Shown piece after piece: positions 9,648 to 22,072 of a DNA stretch of 64,000 nucleotides. The notes under the pieces are model-generated. The model was not told the origin of the DNA and did not search any database. It saw only the letters and a program-made list of their open reading frames with translations. The position numbers and the translations under genes were made by a program. Each line of letters starts with the position of its first letter. Position 1 is the stretch's first letter. Source of the DNA: Roseiarcus sp963765375 (GTDB taxonomy: Bacteria; Pseudomonadota; Alphaproteobacteria; Rhizobiales; Beijerinckiaceae); the NCBI GenBank assembly GCA_963765375.1, contig CAVXVZ010000003.1, forward strand, positions 930,001 through 994,000, in the 5' to 3' direction.

Positions 9648-12312
9648 TCAGCTTCGGGCCGGATTCGGCCCCTCCGGATCGATGCCGTATTTCGCAATCG
9701 CCTCGGCCACGCGCCGGGTCGGCAGCAACTGCTCGTCCGCCAGCGCCTTCAGGCTCGCAACGGCGACGTGATAACGGTCGACCTCGAAGAACGAGCGCAA
9801 CCGGCGGCGATAGTCGGAGCGTCCGAACCCGTCGGTCCCGAGCACCGTGTAGCGCGCGGGCACATAAGGGCGGATCCCGTCTGCGACCGCCTTCATGTAA
9901 TCGGTCGAGGCGATGACCGGCCCTTTTCCGGTCGATAACGCCCGGCTGATGAATGGAACCCTCGGGTCGGATTCCGGATGCAGCAGGTTCCACCGTTCGA
10001 CGTCGAGCCCCTCCCGGCGCAATTCGGTGAAACTCGTGACGCTCCACACCTCGCTCGAGACGCCGTGCTCGGCGGCCAGCATCTCGGCCGCCGCCTCGAC
10101 CTCGCGCAGGATCGCGCCGGCTCCGAGCAGACGCACCCGCAATCCGGGCCGATCGACCTTGACGTCGCGCAGCTTGTAGGCGCCGCTGAGGATCCCCTCT
10201 TCCGCCCCTTCCGGCATTGCCGGATGGGCGTAATTCTCGTTCAAGGTCGTGATGTAGTAATAGACGTCGTCCTGATCGACGAGCATCCGTTTCAAGCCCG
10301 CATGGACGATCACCGCGAGTTCGTAGGCGTAGGTCGGGTCGTAGGTCACGCAATTGGGAATGGTCGAGGCGAGGATATGGCTATGCCCGTCCTCGTGCTG
10401 CAGACCCTCGCCATTCAGGGTCGTGCGGCCGGACGTGCCGCCGATCAGGAAGCCCCGCGTGCGCATGTCTCCCGCCGCCCAGGCGAGATCGCCGACGCGC
10501 TGGAAGCCAAACATGGAGTAATAAATATAGAACGGCACCATCGGCACGTTCGACGTCGAATAGGACGTGCCCGCGGCGATGAACGAGGCCATCGCGCCCG
10601 GTTCGTTGATCCCTTCCTGGAGGATCTGTCCCTTCGGATCTTCGCGATAGTACATGAGCTGATCGGCGTCCTGCGGCCGGTACAGCTGACCCACCTGGCT
10701 GAAGATGCCGACCTGCCGAAAAAGTCCCTCCATGCCGAAGGTCCGGCTCTCGTCGGGGACGATCGGCACCACATGCGGGCCGATGTCCTTGTCGCGCAGG
10801 AGCGTGGTCAGAACCCTGACGAACGCCATGGTGGTGGAGATTTCCCGTCCCTCGGCGGTTGCCTTGAGGAGCGCATCGAAGGCGGAGAGCAGGGGAACCT
10901 GAAGCGGTTCGCTCCGCCGCCGACGCGCCGGCAGATAGCCGCCAAGCGCCGCCCGCCGCTCGCGCAGATAGGCCATCTCCTCGCCGTTCTCGTCGAAGCG
11001 CAGATACGGAACCTTGTCGAGCTGTTCGTCTGAGACCGGGATCTGGAACCGGTCGCGGAAGGCCTTGAGCGCGTCGTGGCCGAGCTTTTTGGCCTGATGG
11101 GCGATCATCTGCCCTTCGCCGGCCGAGCCCATGCCGTAGCCCTTGACCGTCTTGGCGAGAATGACGGTCGGCTGGCCCTTGTGCTCAACCGCCGCCCTGT
11201 AGGCGGCGTAGACCTTGACCGGATCATGCCCTCCTCGGGTCAGCGCCCAGATCTCGGCGTCGGTCCAGTCCTCGACCATCGCCGCCGTCTCGGGATGCCG
11301 GCCGAAGAAGTGCTTGCGGATATAGGCGCCGTCCTTCGACTTGAAGTCCTGGTATTCGCCGTCGACGCACTCCTCCATCAGCTGGCGCAGCTTGCCGGCC
11401 GTATCCCTGGCCAGGAGCTGGTCCCAACCCGACCCCCAGAGGCACTTGATGACGTTCCAGCCCGCGCCGCGGAAATCGGCCTCGAGCTCTTGCACGATCT
11501 TGCCGTTGCCGCGCACCGGCCCGTCGAGGCGCTGCAAATTGCAGTTGATGACGAAGATCAGATTGTCGAGCTTCTCGCGCCCGGCGAGCGAGATGGCGCC
11601 GAGCAATTCCGGCTCGTCCATCTCGCCGTCGCCGCAGAAGACCCAGACCTTGCGCGGCGCGGTGTCGGCGAGGCCGCGGCAATGCAGGTAGCGCAGAAAC
11701 CTCGCCTGATAGATCGCCATCAAAGGGCCGAGACCCATCGAAACGGTCGGGAACTGCCAGAACTCCGGCATCAGCCACGGATGGGGATAGGAGGATAGTC
11801 CCTTGCGGCCGACCTCCTGGCGGAAGTTGACGAGTTGCTCGTCGCTGAGGCGGCCCTCGAGGTAAGCGCGGGCGTAGACGCCTGGCGACGAGTGGCCCTG
11901 GAAATAGACCAGGTCTCCGCCATGCCCCTCGTTGGAGGCGTGCCAGAAATGCATGAAGCCGGTGTCGTAGAGCGTCGCCGCCGACTGGAAGCTCGCGATG
12001 TGGCCGCCAAGCTCCGAGGACTCCTTGTTCGCCTTGACGACGATCGCGGCGGCGTTCCAGCGCACATAGCGGCGGATGATCTGCTCGATCTTGCGGTTGC
12101 CGGGATGGGGCGGCTGCTCTTCGGGCGGGATGGTGTTGACATAGGCGGTGTTGGCGGCGAAGGGCAGTTTCGCGCCCTTGCGCCGGGCGGCTGCAACCAG
12201 CGAATCGAGGATCTCATCGACCTTGCCAATGCCCTCGAAGGCCTCGACCGAGTTCGAGCGCGTCGAGCCATTCGTCGGTCTCGTCGAATTGGTCCAAGAC
12301 TCGGTCGTCCAT
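9648..12312 (-). CDS. aceE: Pyruvate dehydrogenase E1 component, homodimeric type; one frameshift near the N terminus
   Basis: Thiamine diphosphate-dependent E1 that decarboxylates pyruvate and acetylates E2. Conserved stretches include GHIASFQSAATLYDTGF, FWHASNEGHGGD, the ThDP motif beginning CGDGEMDEPE and ending with NCNLQRLDG, AKTVKGYGMG, and a C terminus ending with GTDGFGRSD and then about 50 residues. The protein begins MDDRVLDQFDETDEWLDAL at 12312. It then shifts frame at 12253-12254, where one extra T (plus strand) is present, and continues SVEAFEGIGK. Corrected length is 887 residues, the usual length for AceE. It is the first gene of the aceE-aceF-lpdA operon. A homodimeric E1 is notable, because many alphaproteobacteria use a PdhA/PdhB heterotetramer. 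Confidence 0.94.
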
Positions 12313-12517
12313 AGGAGGCCGCCTCCCTTTCACTCATACGAAAGTCGCAAAGCGTGAGTTTGTGGAAGTCTTCTCACGCGCCCGCGGAATTGGCAATTGC
12401 GCCGAAGGGCGCTGCTGCCATGTCGGACTCGCATGCGCGGCCGGCGGAATGGCCGAGGCGGGACGGCCGCGATAGACTGGGGCCGCCGGACGCGCGGCGC
12501 CGGCGAAGGAGGATCAT

Positions 12518-12874
12518 TTGACCGGGCTGACGACCCACGTCCTCGACGTCACTCGCGGCGGGCCGGCCGAAGCCGTGAGAGTCGAGCTCTACGAGTTCGA
12601 GGCCGCGGGCGCGCGCACTCTCATCGCGGAGGTCCTGACCAACGCCGACGGACGCACCGACGCGCCGCTGATCGGCGCGAGCCATGCGCGTGTCGGCCGC
12701 TTCGAGCTCGTGTTCCACGCCGGCGACTATTTTCGCCGCCAGGGCGTGAAGACGGCCGACCCGCCGTTCCTCGACCTGATCCCGCTGCGCTTCGCCATTG
12801 CCGACCCCAAGGCGCATTATCACGTTCCCCTGCTTCTATCGCCGTGGAGCTATTCCACCTATCGCGGAAGCTGA
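12518..12874 (+). CDS. hiuH: 5-hydroxyisourate hydrolase (transthyretin-like)
   Basis: A 118-residue transthyretin-related protein that hydrolyses 5-hydroxyisourate, the product of urate oxidation, to OHCU. Family hallmarks are the N-terminal LTTHVLDVTRGGPA (His 6-7 region), the central FELVFHAGDYF, and the C-terminal signature YHVPLLLSPWSYSTYRGS, whose terminal YRGS tetrapeptide distinguishes the hydrolase from true transthyretin. The start is a TTG at 12518, preceded by GAAGGAGG. Other urate-pathway genes are not visible nearby. It is divergent from aceE with about 200 bp between. Confidence 0.93.
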   Translation: MTGLTTHVLDVTRGGPAEAVRVELYEFEAAGARTLIAEVLTNADGRTDAPLIGASHARVGRFELVFHAGDYFRRQGVKTADPPFLDLIPLRFAIADPKAHYHVPLLLSPWSYSTYRGS

Positions 12875-13320
12875 AGGCGCGCGCCGCCTCGCTCGATCGC
12901 CCGGGGAAATTTCTTCAAAGCGGAAGGAAGCGCTTTCCAAAAGGGAAGGAAGAACAATCAAAGAGAAAGGAAGGAAAATCCAAGGATTCTTCTTCCGCGA
13001 GTCGAGCTTTTTCAAAGACTTGGGCCCACCGCGCCGAAAAGCCGCCCGGCGAGCTCCGGCCTGCCCCCGCGACCCGCTCGCCTGATCGAGCGACTGGATC
13101 ACATTAGCACGGTTTTCCGATTTTCGCAAATCTGGCAGGGCGCGCGTCGGCCGTCTTGCGACCGGGTAGGGCGACGTGGCGATCGAGCGTCGTAGGACCC
13201 CGCATCCCCCCGTAGATTGCGTCGCTGATGCAAGGGCGTGGGACTGGTTACCCGCGCCGCTCCGCGCAAGAGCGATGACGCATCATCTATGCTAGCGTCG
13301 CCAACTCGCTGGGCGACGCA
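12875..13320. other. 446-bp intergenic stretch with purine-rich tract and dispersed motif
   Basis: No gene is supported. Bases about 12900-12990 are strongly purine-rich on the plus strand (GGAAGGAA-type runs, including GGAAAATCCAAGG), unlike the flanking genes. Bases 13114-13131 read TTTCCGATTTTCGCAAAT, whose complement closely resembles 16-bp identical motifs at 41711-41726 and 55488-55503. The stretch leads into the cyclase gene and should contain its promoter. Confidence 0.5.
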
Positions 13321-15100
13321 ATGTCCGAAAACCGGAAAATAGCAGCGATCTTGGTCGCAGACGTGGTCGGCTACAGCCGGCTAGCCGGCGCCGAGGAGGA
13401 CCGCACGCTGTCGCGCCTCAGGGAGTTGCGGAGCGATCTGTTCGACCCAGCGATGGCCGCACATCATGGGCGGGTCGTCAAGCGCACGGGCGATGGGTTC
13501 CTGGTCGAATTTCGCAGCGTGGTCGATGCCGTGCGTTGCGCGATCGAGGTGCAGACCGGCATGGTCGAACGCAACGCCGGAGTGCCGGAAGATCGCCGCA
13601 TCGAGCTCCGCATCGGCGTCCATCTCGGCGACGTCGTCGAGGAGGCCGACGGCGATCTGATGGGCGATGGCGTCAATATCGCCGCGCGCCTCGAAGGGAT
13701 TTGCCAGCCGGGCGCGATTTGCCTCTCCGAACAAGCCTATTGGCAGGTGAAAGGCCGGCTCGAGCGGGCGGTCACGGATCTCGGCCCGACGCAACTCAAG
13801 AACATCGCCGAGCCGATCCGGATCTATTCGCTGCAAGTCGGCGCGCCGGCCGTTGCGAAACCCGCGCCGGCCGCAAAGCCCGAAAAATCCGTCCCGCCGC
13901 GCCTCTCGATCGTCGTCTTGCCGTTCGCCAACCTCGGCGGTGACCGGGAGCAGGAACACTTCGCCGACGGGGTCACCGAGAGCCTGACGACCGACCTGTC
14001 GCGCATTCGGAACTCGTTGGTGATCGGGCGCAACACCGCATTCACCTTCAAGGGCAAGGCCGTTGATCTGAAGCAGATCGGCCGCGAGTTGAACGTGCGC
14101 TATGTGCTCGAAGGCAGCGTTCAGCGGGGCGGAAACCGCATGCGCGTCAACGTGCAGCTCATCGACGCCGAAAGCGGCAATCATCTGTGGGCCGAGCGTT
14201 TCGACAAGCCGCTGGCCGATCTCTTCGACATGCAGGACGAAATCGTCGCGCGCCTGGCGGGCGCGCTCAATACCCAGCTCGCCGCCGCCGAGGCGCGACG
14301 CGCGGAACAGGCGCCGAACCCCGACTCGATGGACCTCTATTTCCAAGGTTTGGCTTGGTACAATAAGGGGCGGATCCCCGACCATGTTGCGCAGGCGCGC
14401 AGCTTTTTCGATCGCGCTCTCAACGCCGATCCCGACAATGTCGACGCGCTCATTGGATCGGCGCGCGTAAACGGAACCCAGGGCATTTTTTTATTTGTAA
14501 ACGATCCCATGGCGGCCTTCGCGGCGGCCGAAGCAAAATTGACCAAAGCCTTGTCATCGGTCCCGAACCATCCGCGTGCACATATGCACTTGGGACATGT
14601 CAAGATTTTGACCAAGCGCGCCGCAGAGGGCATCGCGGAATGTGAACATGCTTCGGCGTTGGATCGAAATCTTGCCGACGCTCATGCCTATATCGGATAT
14701 GGTAAGATTTCATATCGGTCGCGCCGAAGACACAGAGGCTCATGTCAGCGAGGCCCTCCGCCTCAGTCCGCGCGATGCGACGGCGTACACCTGGATGGGT
14801 ATCGCGGGTATCGCGAAAAACAACCTCGGTCTTTACGAGCAAGCGGTCGCGTGGTTTCGACGGGCGGTCGAGGCTAACCGAAATTATCCCGACGCATATT
14901 TTCACTTGGCCCCCGCCCTTGCGCAACTCGGTCGACTCGATGAGGCGCGTTCCGCGGTCAAGGCCGGTCTCGCGCTCAATCCGACTTACACCATCTCTCA
15001 CGCCCGCGCCGCCCGGACCGCGAGGAGCGCCGACCCGACATACCTGGCCCAGCTCGAGCCTATTTTCGACGGCCTGCGCAAGGCAGGGTTGCCCGAATAG
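13321..15100 (+). CDS. Class III adenylate/guanylate cyclase with TolB-like and TPR domains; one frameshift
   Basis: A signalling protein of about 592 residues. Residues 1-170 are a class III nucleotide cyclase homology domain: ILVADVVGYSRL carries a metal-binding aspartate, RTGDGFLVEF follows, and DLMGDGVNIAARLE carries the catalytic asparagine/arginine region. A linker leads to a TolB/FlgO-like domain (SIVVLPFANLGGDREQEHFADG, VRYVLEGSVQR) and then tetratricopeptide repeats to the C terminus. The frame breaks inside the TPRs at about 14704-14707 (GYGK | FHIGRAEDTEAH), where one extra base is needed to explain both halves. The product is probably cytoplasmic, with the C-terminal part sensing partners and controlling cAMP output. 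It converges on ppdK with only 10 bp between. Confidence 0.87.
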
Positions 15101-15110
15101 CGCCCGCCCC

Positions 15111-17789
<2,679 letters not shown>

Positions 17790-17829
17790 CGCTGGCTCCC
17801 CAAAACGTGCGAGCGGAGGCCCGAGCGCG

Positions 17830-18408
17830 TCAGGCGCGCGAATGCAACCCCATGCCGAAGCTCACCCATCCGACCCCGTGAAACAGGAGGTCGACGCCGA
17901 GCAGGGTGCCTAGCACATAAACGCTGTCGAGCGGCCAGTGAGCGACGATGATCAAACCGAGAAGAATTGTGACCGCCGCGGCGAGAAAAACAAGGCCGCG
18001 CGGCTCGCCGGCCGGAATCCGCGTCGCCAGATAGGCCCGAACCACGCCCGCGGCGACGAGGCCGGCGCCGAGCAGGAGAGTGAGCACGACCGAGGCGAGG
18101 ATGGGATTGACGATGCACAAGATCCCGGCGGCGATATAGAGAAGGCCGCCAACCACCCAGAGAAAGAACAGGCCCCAGTTTCGCGAATGCATGCCGATGC
18201 CGATTTCGGCCGCGCCGGCGATCAGGAACAGGACGCCGTTGAGCGTCACGGTGGCGATCGTCGCGATGAGCGAAAAGAACAGGGCCGCGAAGCCGAGCAC
18301 GACCAAGAGGACGCCGAAGGCGGTGATCGCCGCCCATTTTCCCCTCAAGCGTTCGATCGCTTCGCCGAGGCTATGCTGAGAGGTTCCGACATTCGACGCG
18401 TTCGACAT
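17830..18408 (-). CDS. HdeD family membrane protein
   Basis: A 192-residue protein with six hydrophobic segments in three paired hairpins, each of the short-loop type seen in the HdeD/DUF308 family. Examples are ITAFGVLLVVLGFAALFF, TLNGVLFLIAGAAEIGIG, and a last LGVDLLFHGVGWVSFG. In E. coli HdeD is linked to acid resistance; the molecular role in other bacteria is undefined. The start at 18408 (MSNASNVG) is supported by GGAG about ten bases upstream. It follows hrcA by 36 bp on the same strand, so a stress-response operon is possible but inferred only from position. Confidence 0.85.
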   Translation of the reverse strand: MSNASNVGTSQHSLGEAIERLRGKWAAITAFGVLLVVLGFAALFFSLIATIATVTLNGVLFLIAGAAEIGIGMHSRNWGLFFLWVVGGLLYIAAGILCIVNPILASVVLTLLLGAGLVAAGVVRAYLATRIPAGEPRGLVFLAAAVTILLGLIIVAHWPLDSVYVLGTLLGVDLLFHGVGWVSFGMGLHSRA

Positions 18409-18444
18409 TGCATTTCTCCGGCAGCGAGACAACGACCCGCCGCC

Positions 18445-19531
18445 CTAGCGCGGGCGCTTGAGCTCGCCGAGCACTTGCGCCGCATATTCGACCATCGGCA
18501 CGATGCGGCCGTAATTGAGCCGGGTCGGCCCGATGACGCCGAGCACGCCGGCGATCCGATGGTCGCTGTCCCTGAGCGGCGCAGCGATCATCGACGATCC
18601 GGACAGGGAAAACAGCTTGTTCTCCGAGCCGATGAAAATCTTGACACCGTCGCCGGCCTCGGCGCGATGGAGGAGCTCGATGACGTCCGTCTTGGTCTCG
18701 AGGTCGGCGAACAGGGTGCGAATGCGCTCGAGGTCGTCGGAGGCGCGCACGTCGCCGAGCAGGTTCGCCTGACCGCGAACGATGAGCTGGTCGCCCGATC
18801 CGCCGGCGCCGGACCATGAGACGAGGCCGGCCTCGACCAAGCGGGCGGCGATATCGTCGAGCTCCTTGCGGGCGTCGCGCCGCGCGGCCTCGATTTCGGC
18901 CGTCACCTCGGCGAGCGTGCGGCCGCGGATGCGGGCGCTGAGAAAGTTGCTGGCCTCGACGAAGGTCGAAGCCGGCATGCCCGCCGGAGTCGCGACCACG
19001 CGGTTCTCGATCGAGCCGTCCTCGGCGACGAGGATCGCCAGCGCCCGGCCGGCCTCGAGGCGCACGAATTCGACATGCTTCAGCCGCGAGTCGGTCTTGC
19101 TGGTCAGAACCACGCCGGCGGCGCGGGTCAATTCCGAGAGCAGGCTCGTGGTCTCGGCGAGCGCGCCTTCGAACCCGCCCCCCTCCGCCGCCGCCCGCAC
19201 CTGGCTGTCGATGCGCGCCCGCTCCTCGCGCCCGAGGTCGCCGAATTCGAGCAGCGCGTCGACGAACAGCCGCAGACCCTGCTGGGTCGGCAGGCGCCCG
19301 GCGCTCGCGTGCGGGGCGTAGATGAGCCCGAGCTCCTCCAGATCCTGCATCACATTGCGAACGGACGCCGGCGAAAGCGAAATCGGCAGCAAGCGCGACA
19401 GGTGCCGGGAGCCGACAGGCTCGCCGCTGGCGAGATAGGAGTCGACGATGCTGCGGAAGATCTCGCGCGCGCGCAGGTTCAGCGTCGTCAGCGCGCTCGA
19501 ACTCGGCGGGACGTTCTGCGGGGGCGGACAT
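18445..19531 (-). CDS. hrcA: Heat-inducible transcription repressor HrcA; probable frameshift near the start
   Basis: HrcA represses groESL/dnaK-type operons through CIRCE operators. The protein shows the N-terminal winged helix (AREIFRSIVDSYLASGEPVGSRHLSR, then SPASVRNVMQDLEELGLI and the wing ASAGRLPTQQG), the GAF-like middle, and the C-terminal GVLGVIGPTRLNYGRIVPMVEYAA. There is no ATG in this frame at the right place. The best solution is ATG at 19531 (MSAPQNVPPSSSALTTLNL) with one base removed from the five-G run at 19520-19524, giving about 361 residues. A TTG start further upstream is the alternative. No grpE follows and no CIRCE element was found in the window. Confidence 0.9.
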
Positions 19532-19596
19532 GACGCAAGAATGGCTGGAACTCGTGTCAGGCGCAAGGCGACCTTGGGCGCCCGCCTCCGATTGAA

Positions 19597-21333
19597 ATGC
19601 GGCGACTGACCTGCCAAACATGGCCGCAGACGGTGCGGAGCGAGGAGCGGCTGTTGGGCGAAGCTTTGCGAACGGGCGGACAAATTCTCATCGATCAGCT
19701 CGTCATCCAGGGGGTCGAGCGCGTTTACTGCGTTCCCGGCGAATCCTTCCTCGCCGCCCTCGACGCCATGAACAATTCTCCGATCGACGTGACCGTGTGC
19801 CGGCAGGAAGCGGGCGCGGCGATGATGGCGTTGACCGAGGGGCGCCTCACCGGGCGGCCGGGCGTCTGCTTCGTGACCCGGGGCCCCGGCGCGACCAATG
19901 CGGCGCACGGGGTTCACATCGCAGAGCACGATTCCGCGCCGCTGATCCTGTTCATCGGCCAGGTCGATCGGGCGATGATGGGGCGGGGCGCGTTTCAGGA
20001 GATGGATTATCGCGCCTTCTTCTCCTCGACCGCAAAGCTGGCGACCCAAATCGAATCGGCGGCCCAAGTTCCGGAAGTCGTCCAGCGCGCGTTCCACATC
20101 GCGATGCAGGGCCGGCCCGGCCCGGTGGTGATCGCGCTGCCCGAGGACATGCTGACGGAAACGGCCGAGGCGCTCGACGCGCCGCGCGTCGAGCCGGCTC
20201 CGATCTGGCCGGGCCTCACGCAAATGGCCGAATTGCAGAAGATGCTGTGGACGGCGGAGCGGCCGATCGCCATCCTCGGCGGGGGCGGATGGACCAAGCG
20301 GGCGAGCGCCGCCTTCGTCCGGTTCGCCGAGCGCTTCGATTTGCCGGTCATCGGCTCGTTTCGCCGCGCCAGCGCCTTCGACGGCGAGCACGACAATTTC
20401 GCCGGCGAGATCGGCTACTCCGTCAATCCGAAGCTCAAGGCGCGCGTCGAAGCGGCGGATCTCGTGCTCCTCGTCGGCAGCCGGATGTCGGAGGCCGCGG
20501 CGCAGGGCTATACGTTGTTCCGCATCCCGTCGCCGCGGCAGCGGCTCGTCCACGTCCATGCCGACGCGAACGAGATCGGGCGCAACTATCATCCCGCGCT
20601 CGGCATCGTCGCGACCTCGCCCGAATTCTGCGCCGCGCTCGAAGGCGTCGAGCCGCCCGCGACGATCCGCTGGTCGGCCGAAACGCGGGCGGCGCGGGCC
20701 GACTATCTCGCCTGGAGCGAGCAGGCGCCGGCCAATCCGGGCAAGGTGCAATTGAGCGAGATCATGTTCGCGATCCGGCGACGCTCGCCCGACGGCATCT
20801 TCACCAACGGCGCGGGCAATTTCTCGATCTGGGTCGGCCGTTTCTTGCGTTTTCGCGCGGTCGAGCAGCAATTGGGCCCGACGTCGGGCTCGATGGGTTT
20901 CGGCTTGCCGGCGGCGATCGGCGCGAAGCGGGTGTTCCCGAAGCGGACGGTCGTCTGCTTCGCCGGCGACGGCGACTTTCTCATGAACGGGCAGGAATTC
21001 GCCACCGCGGTTCAATATGGCCTCGCCGTCGTCGTCGTCGTCATCGACAATGGCATGTACGGCACCATCCGCATGCATCAGGAGCGGATGTACCCCGGCC
21101 GCGTCATCGGGACCGCGCTGCGCAATCCCGATTTCGCCGCTCTCGCGCGCGCGTTCGGCGGCCACGGCGAAACCATCGAGGAGACGGCCGAGTTCCTGCC
21201 CGCCTATGAGCGGGCGCTCGCCTCCGGCCTGCCGTCGATCCTGCACGTCAAGGTCGACCCCGAAGCGATCACGCCGGCGACCACGCTCTCCGCCATTCGC
21301 GCGCAGGCGCTCGAAAAGCGCGGAAGCGGTTGA
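19597..21333 (+). CDS. Thiamine diphosphate-dependent enzyme, acetolactate synthase large-subunit-like
   Basis: A 578-residue member of the acetohydroxyacid synthase/benzoylformate decarboxylase superfamily. The N-terminal Pyr domain has YCVPGESFLAALDA and the catalytic glutamate in CRQEAGAAMMA, then RGPGATNA. A central Rossmann-like domain (ILGGGGWTKRASAAF) follows. The C-terminal PP domain carries the ThDP/Mg motif starting FAGDGDFLMNGQE and ending VVIDNGMYGTIR. No regulatory small subunit (IlvH) is adjacent, so it is unlikely to be the biosynthetic IlvB; a catabolic or orphan 2-oxoacid enzyme is likelier. The start may be ATG 19597 or GTG 19633. It is divergent from hrcA. Confidence 0.8.
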   Translation: MRRLTCQTWPQTVRSEERLLGEALRTGGQILIDQLVIQGVERVYCVPGESFLAALDAMNNSPIDVTVCRQEAGAAMMALTEGRLTGRPGVCFVTRGPGATNAAHGVHIAEHDSAPLILFIGQVDRAMMGRGAFQEMDYRAFFSSTAKLATQIESAAQVPEVVQRAFHIAMQGRPGPVVIALPEDMLTETAEALDAPRVEPAPIWPGLTQMAELQKMLWTAERPIAILGGGGWTKRASAAFVRFAERFDLPVIGSFRRASAFDGEHDNFAGEIGYSVNPKLKARVEAADLVLLVGSRMSEAAAQGYTLFRIPSPRQRLVHVHADANEIGRNYHPALGIVATSPEFCAALEGVEPPATIRWSAETRAARADYLAWSEQAPANPGKVQLSEIMFAIRRRSPDGIFTNGAGNFSIWVGRFLRFRAVEQQLGPTSGSMGFGLPAAIGAKRVFPKRTVVCFAGDGDFLMNGQEFATAVQYGLAVVVVVIDNGMYGTIRMHQERMYPGRVIGTALRNPDFAALARAFGGHGETIEETAEFLPAYERALASGLPSILHVKVDPEAITPATTLSAIRAQALEKRGSG

Positions 21334-21357
21334 GGTCTCGCTGGTATCGGCTATGCT

Positions 21358-21594
21358 TTGATCATCACCAAGCTCTTCGAACGCGCCGTCGAGACAGTCC
21401 GCCATCTGCCGCCAGAGATCCAGGACGCGCTCGCGCGAATTGTTTTGCAGCTCGCTCGGGAGAACGATCTTCCGCCAATCGCGATGAGCGTCGAGGACGA
21501 GACGTCCTTCGAGGAGTCGCTGACCGAAGCCGAGCGCGGCGAGTTTGTCAGCGACGAGACCATTCGGGCGTTCTGGGCAAAGCACGGACTGTGA
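21358..21594 (+). CDS. Probable antitoxin of a RelE/ParE-type module (copy 1)
   Basis: A 78-residue acidic protein, TTG start, containing LPPEIQDALARIVLQLA in the N-terminal half and TEAERGEFVSDETIRAFWAKHGL at the end. It is clearly paralogous to the protein encoded at 27660-27887 (same LPPE.QDALARI core and same A.RGEF...I.A.WAKHG ending). Its stop overlaps the GTG of the following toxin gene in a GTGA junction, identical to the second module, which supports translational coupling. In such modules the antitoxin binds and neutralises the toxin and represses the operon. The DNA-binding fold could not be assigned. Confidence 0.7.
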   Translation: MIITKLFERAVETVRHLPPEIQDALARIVLQLARENDLPPIAMSVEDETSFEESLTEAERGEFVSDETIRAFWAKHGL

Positions 21595-21878
21595 GAATTC
21601 GGTATACGCCCGTGCTTTTCGCGAGCTGCAGAATATCTTCGCCTACATTGATGATCATTCTCCGTTGGGCGGACGAAACGTAAAGAACCGCGTCCATGCG
21701 ATCATCGAGCTCATCGCGTCTCACCCGCAGTCGGGACGTCGCGTCGGCAAGCGAGGCCTTCGACGGATTGCTGTGTTTTCGCTATCCCTATCTTATCTTC
21801 TACCGGTTCGGAGCCGATGAGATCGTCATTGTAGGCGTACGGCACGCCGCACGAGAGCCGTTGTCGAGGCGGGTATAA
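21591..21878 (+). pseudogene. RelE/ParE-type toxin (copy 1), interrupted by two frameshifts
   Basis: Reading through two shifts gives a 95-residue protein starting VRIRYT, then ARAFRELQNIFAYIDDHSP, VKNRVHAIIELIASHPQSGR, and RYPYLIFYRFGADEIVIVGVRHAAR. This matches copy 2 at 27376-27663 along its whole length, and copy 2 is intact at exactly 95 residues. The first shift is a missing base at about 21607; the second is an extra T in the run at 21773-21776. The fold is that of ParE/RelE toxins (gyrase poison or ribosome-dependent mRNase). The lesions may be sequence errors, or true inactivation that leaves the antitoxin as a solitary gene. Confidence 0.75.
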
Positions 21879-22072
21879 AGCCGTGGCCCGGCTTCATCAC
21901 GGGCGCTGGTTCGAGTCTATCTCGCCGCTTCCCGCTCGTGGCGCGCAGGACGAAGCGTCGAGGCGCCTTCCTTCCAGCTCGAGCTTGCTTGTCCGCACAA
22001 GCGTGAGCGCAATGATCCGGCCACGGCGCTCCCGTTTGACGCTGGACGCAAGGCGCGACCGGCGAGCCCGCT

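Noticed and set aside
13104..13131. Possible CIRCE operator (ATTAGCAC...)
   Set aside because: Only the left half resembles TTAGCACTC; the GAGTGCTAA half is missing.
19600..21585. Upstream extension of the hrcA frame to a 1046-codon reading frame
   Set aside because: The extra part is antisense to the ThDP enzyme gene and has shadow-type composition; only the last 360 codons are HrcA.
21908..21925. GGTTCGAGTC, resembling a tRNA T-loop
   Set aside because: Flanks do not form the T stem and no cloverleaf is possible; the 194-bp gap between the toxin gene and the isomerase gene shows nothing else.
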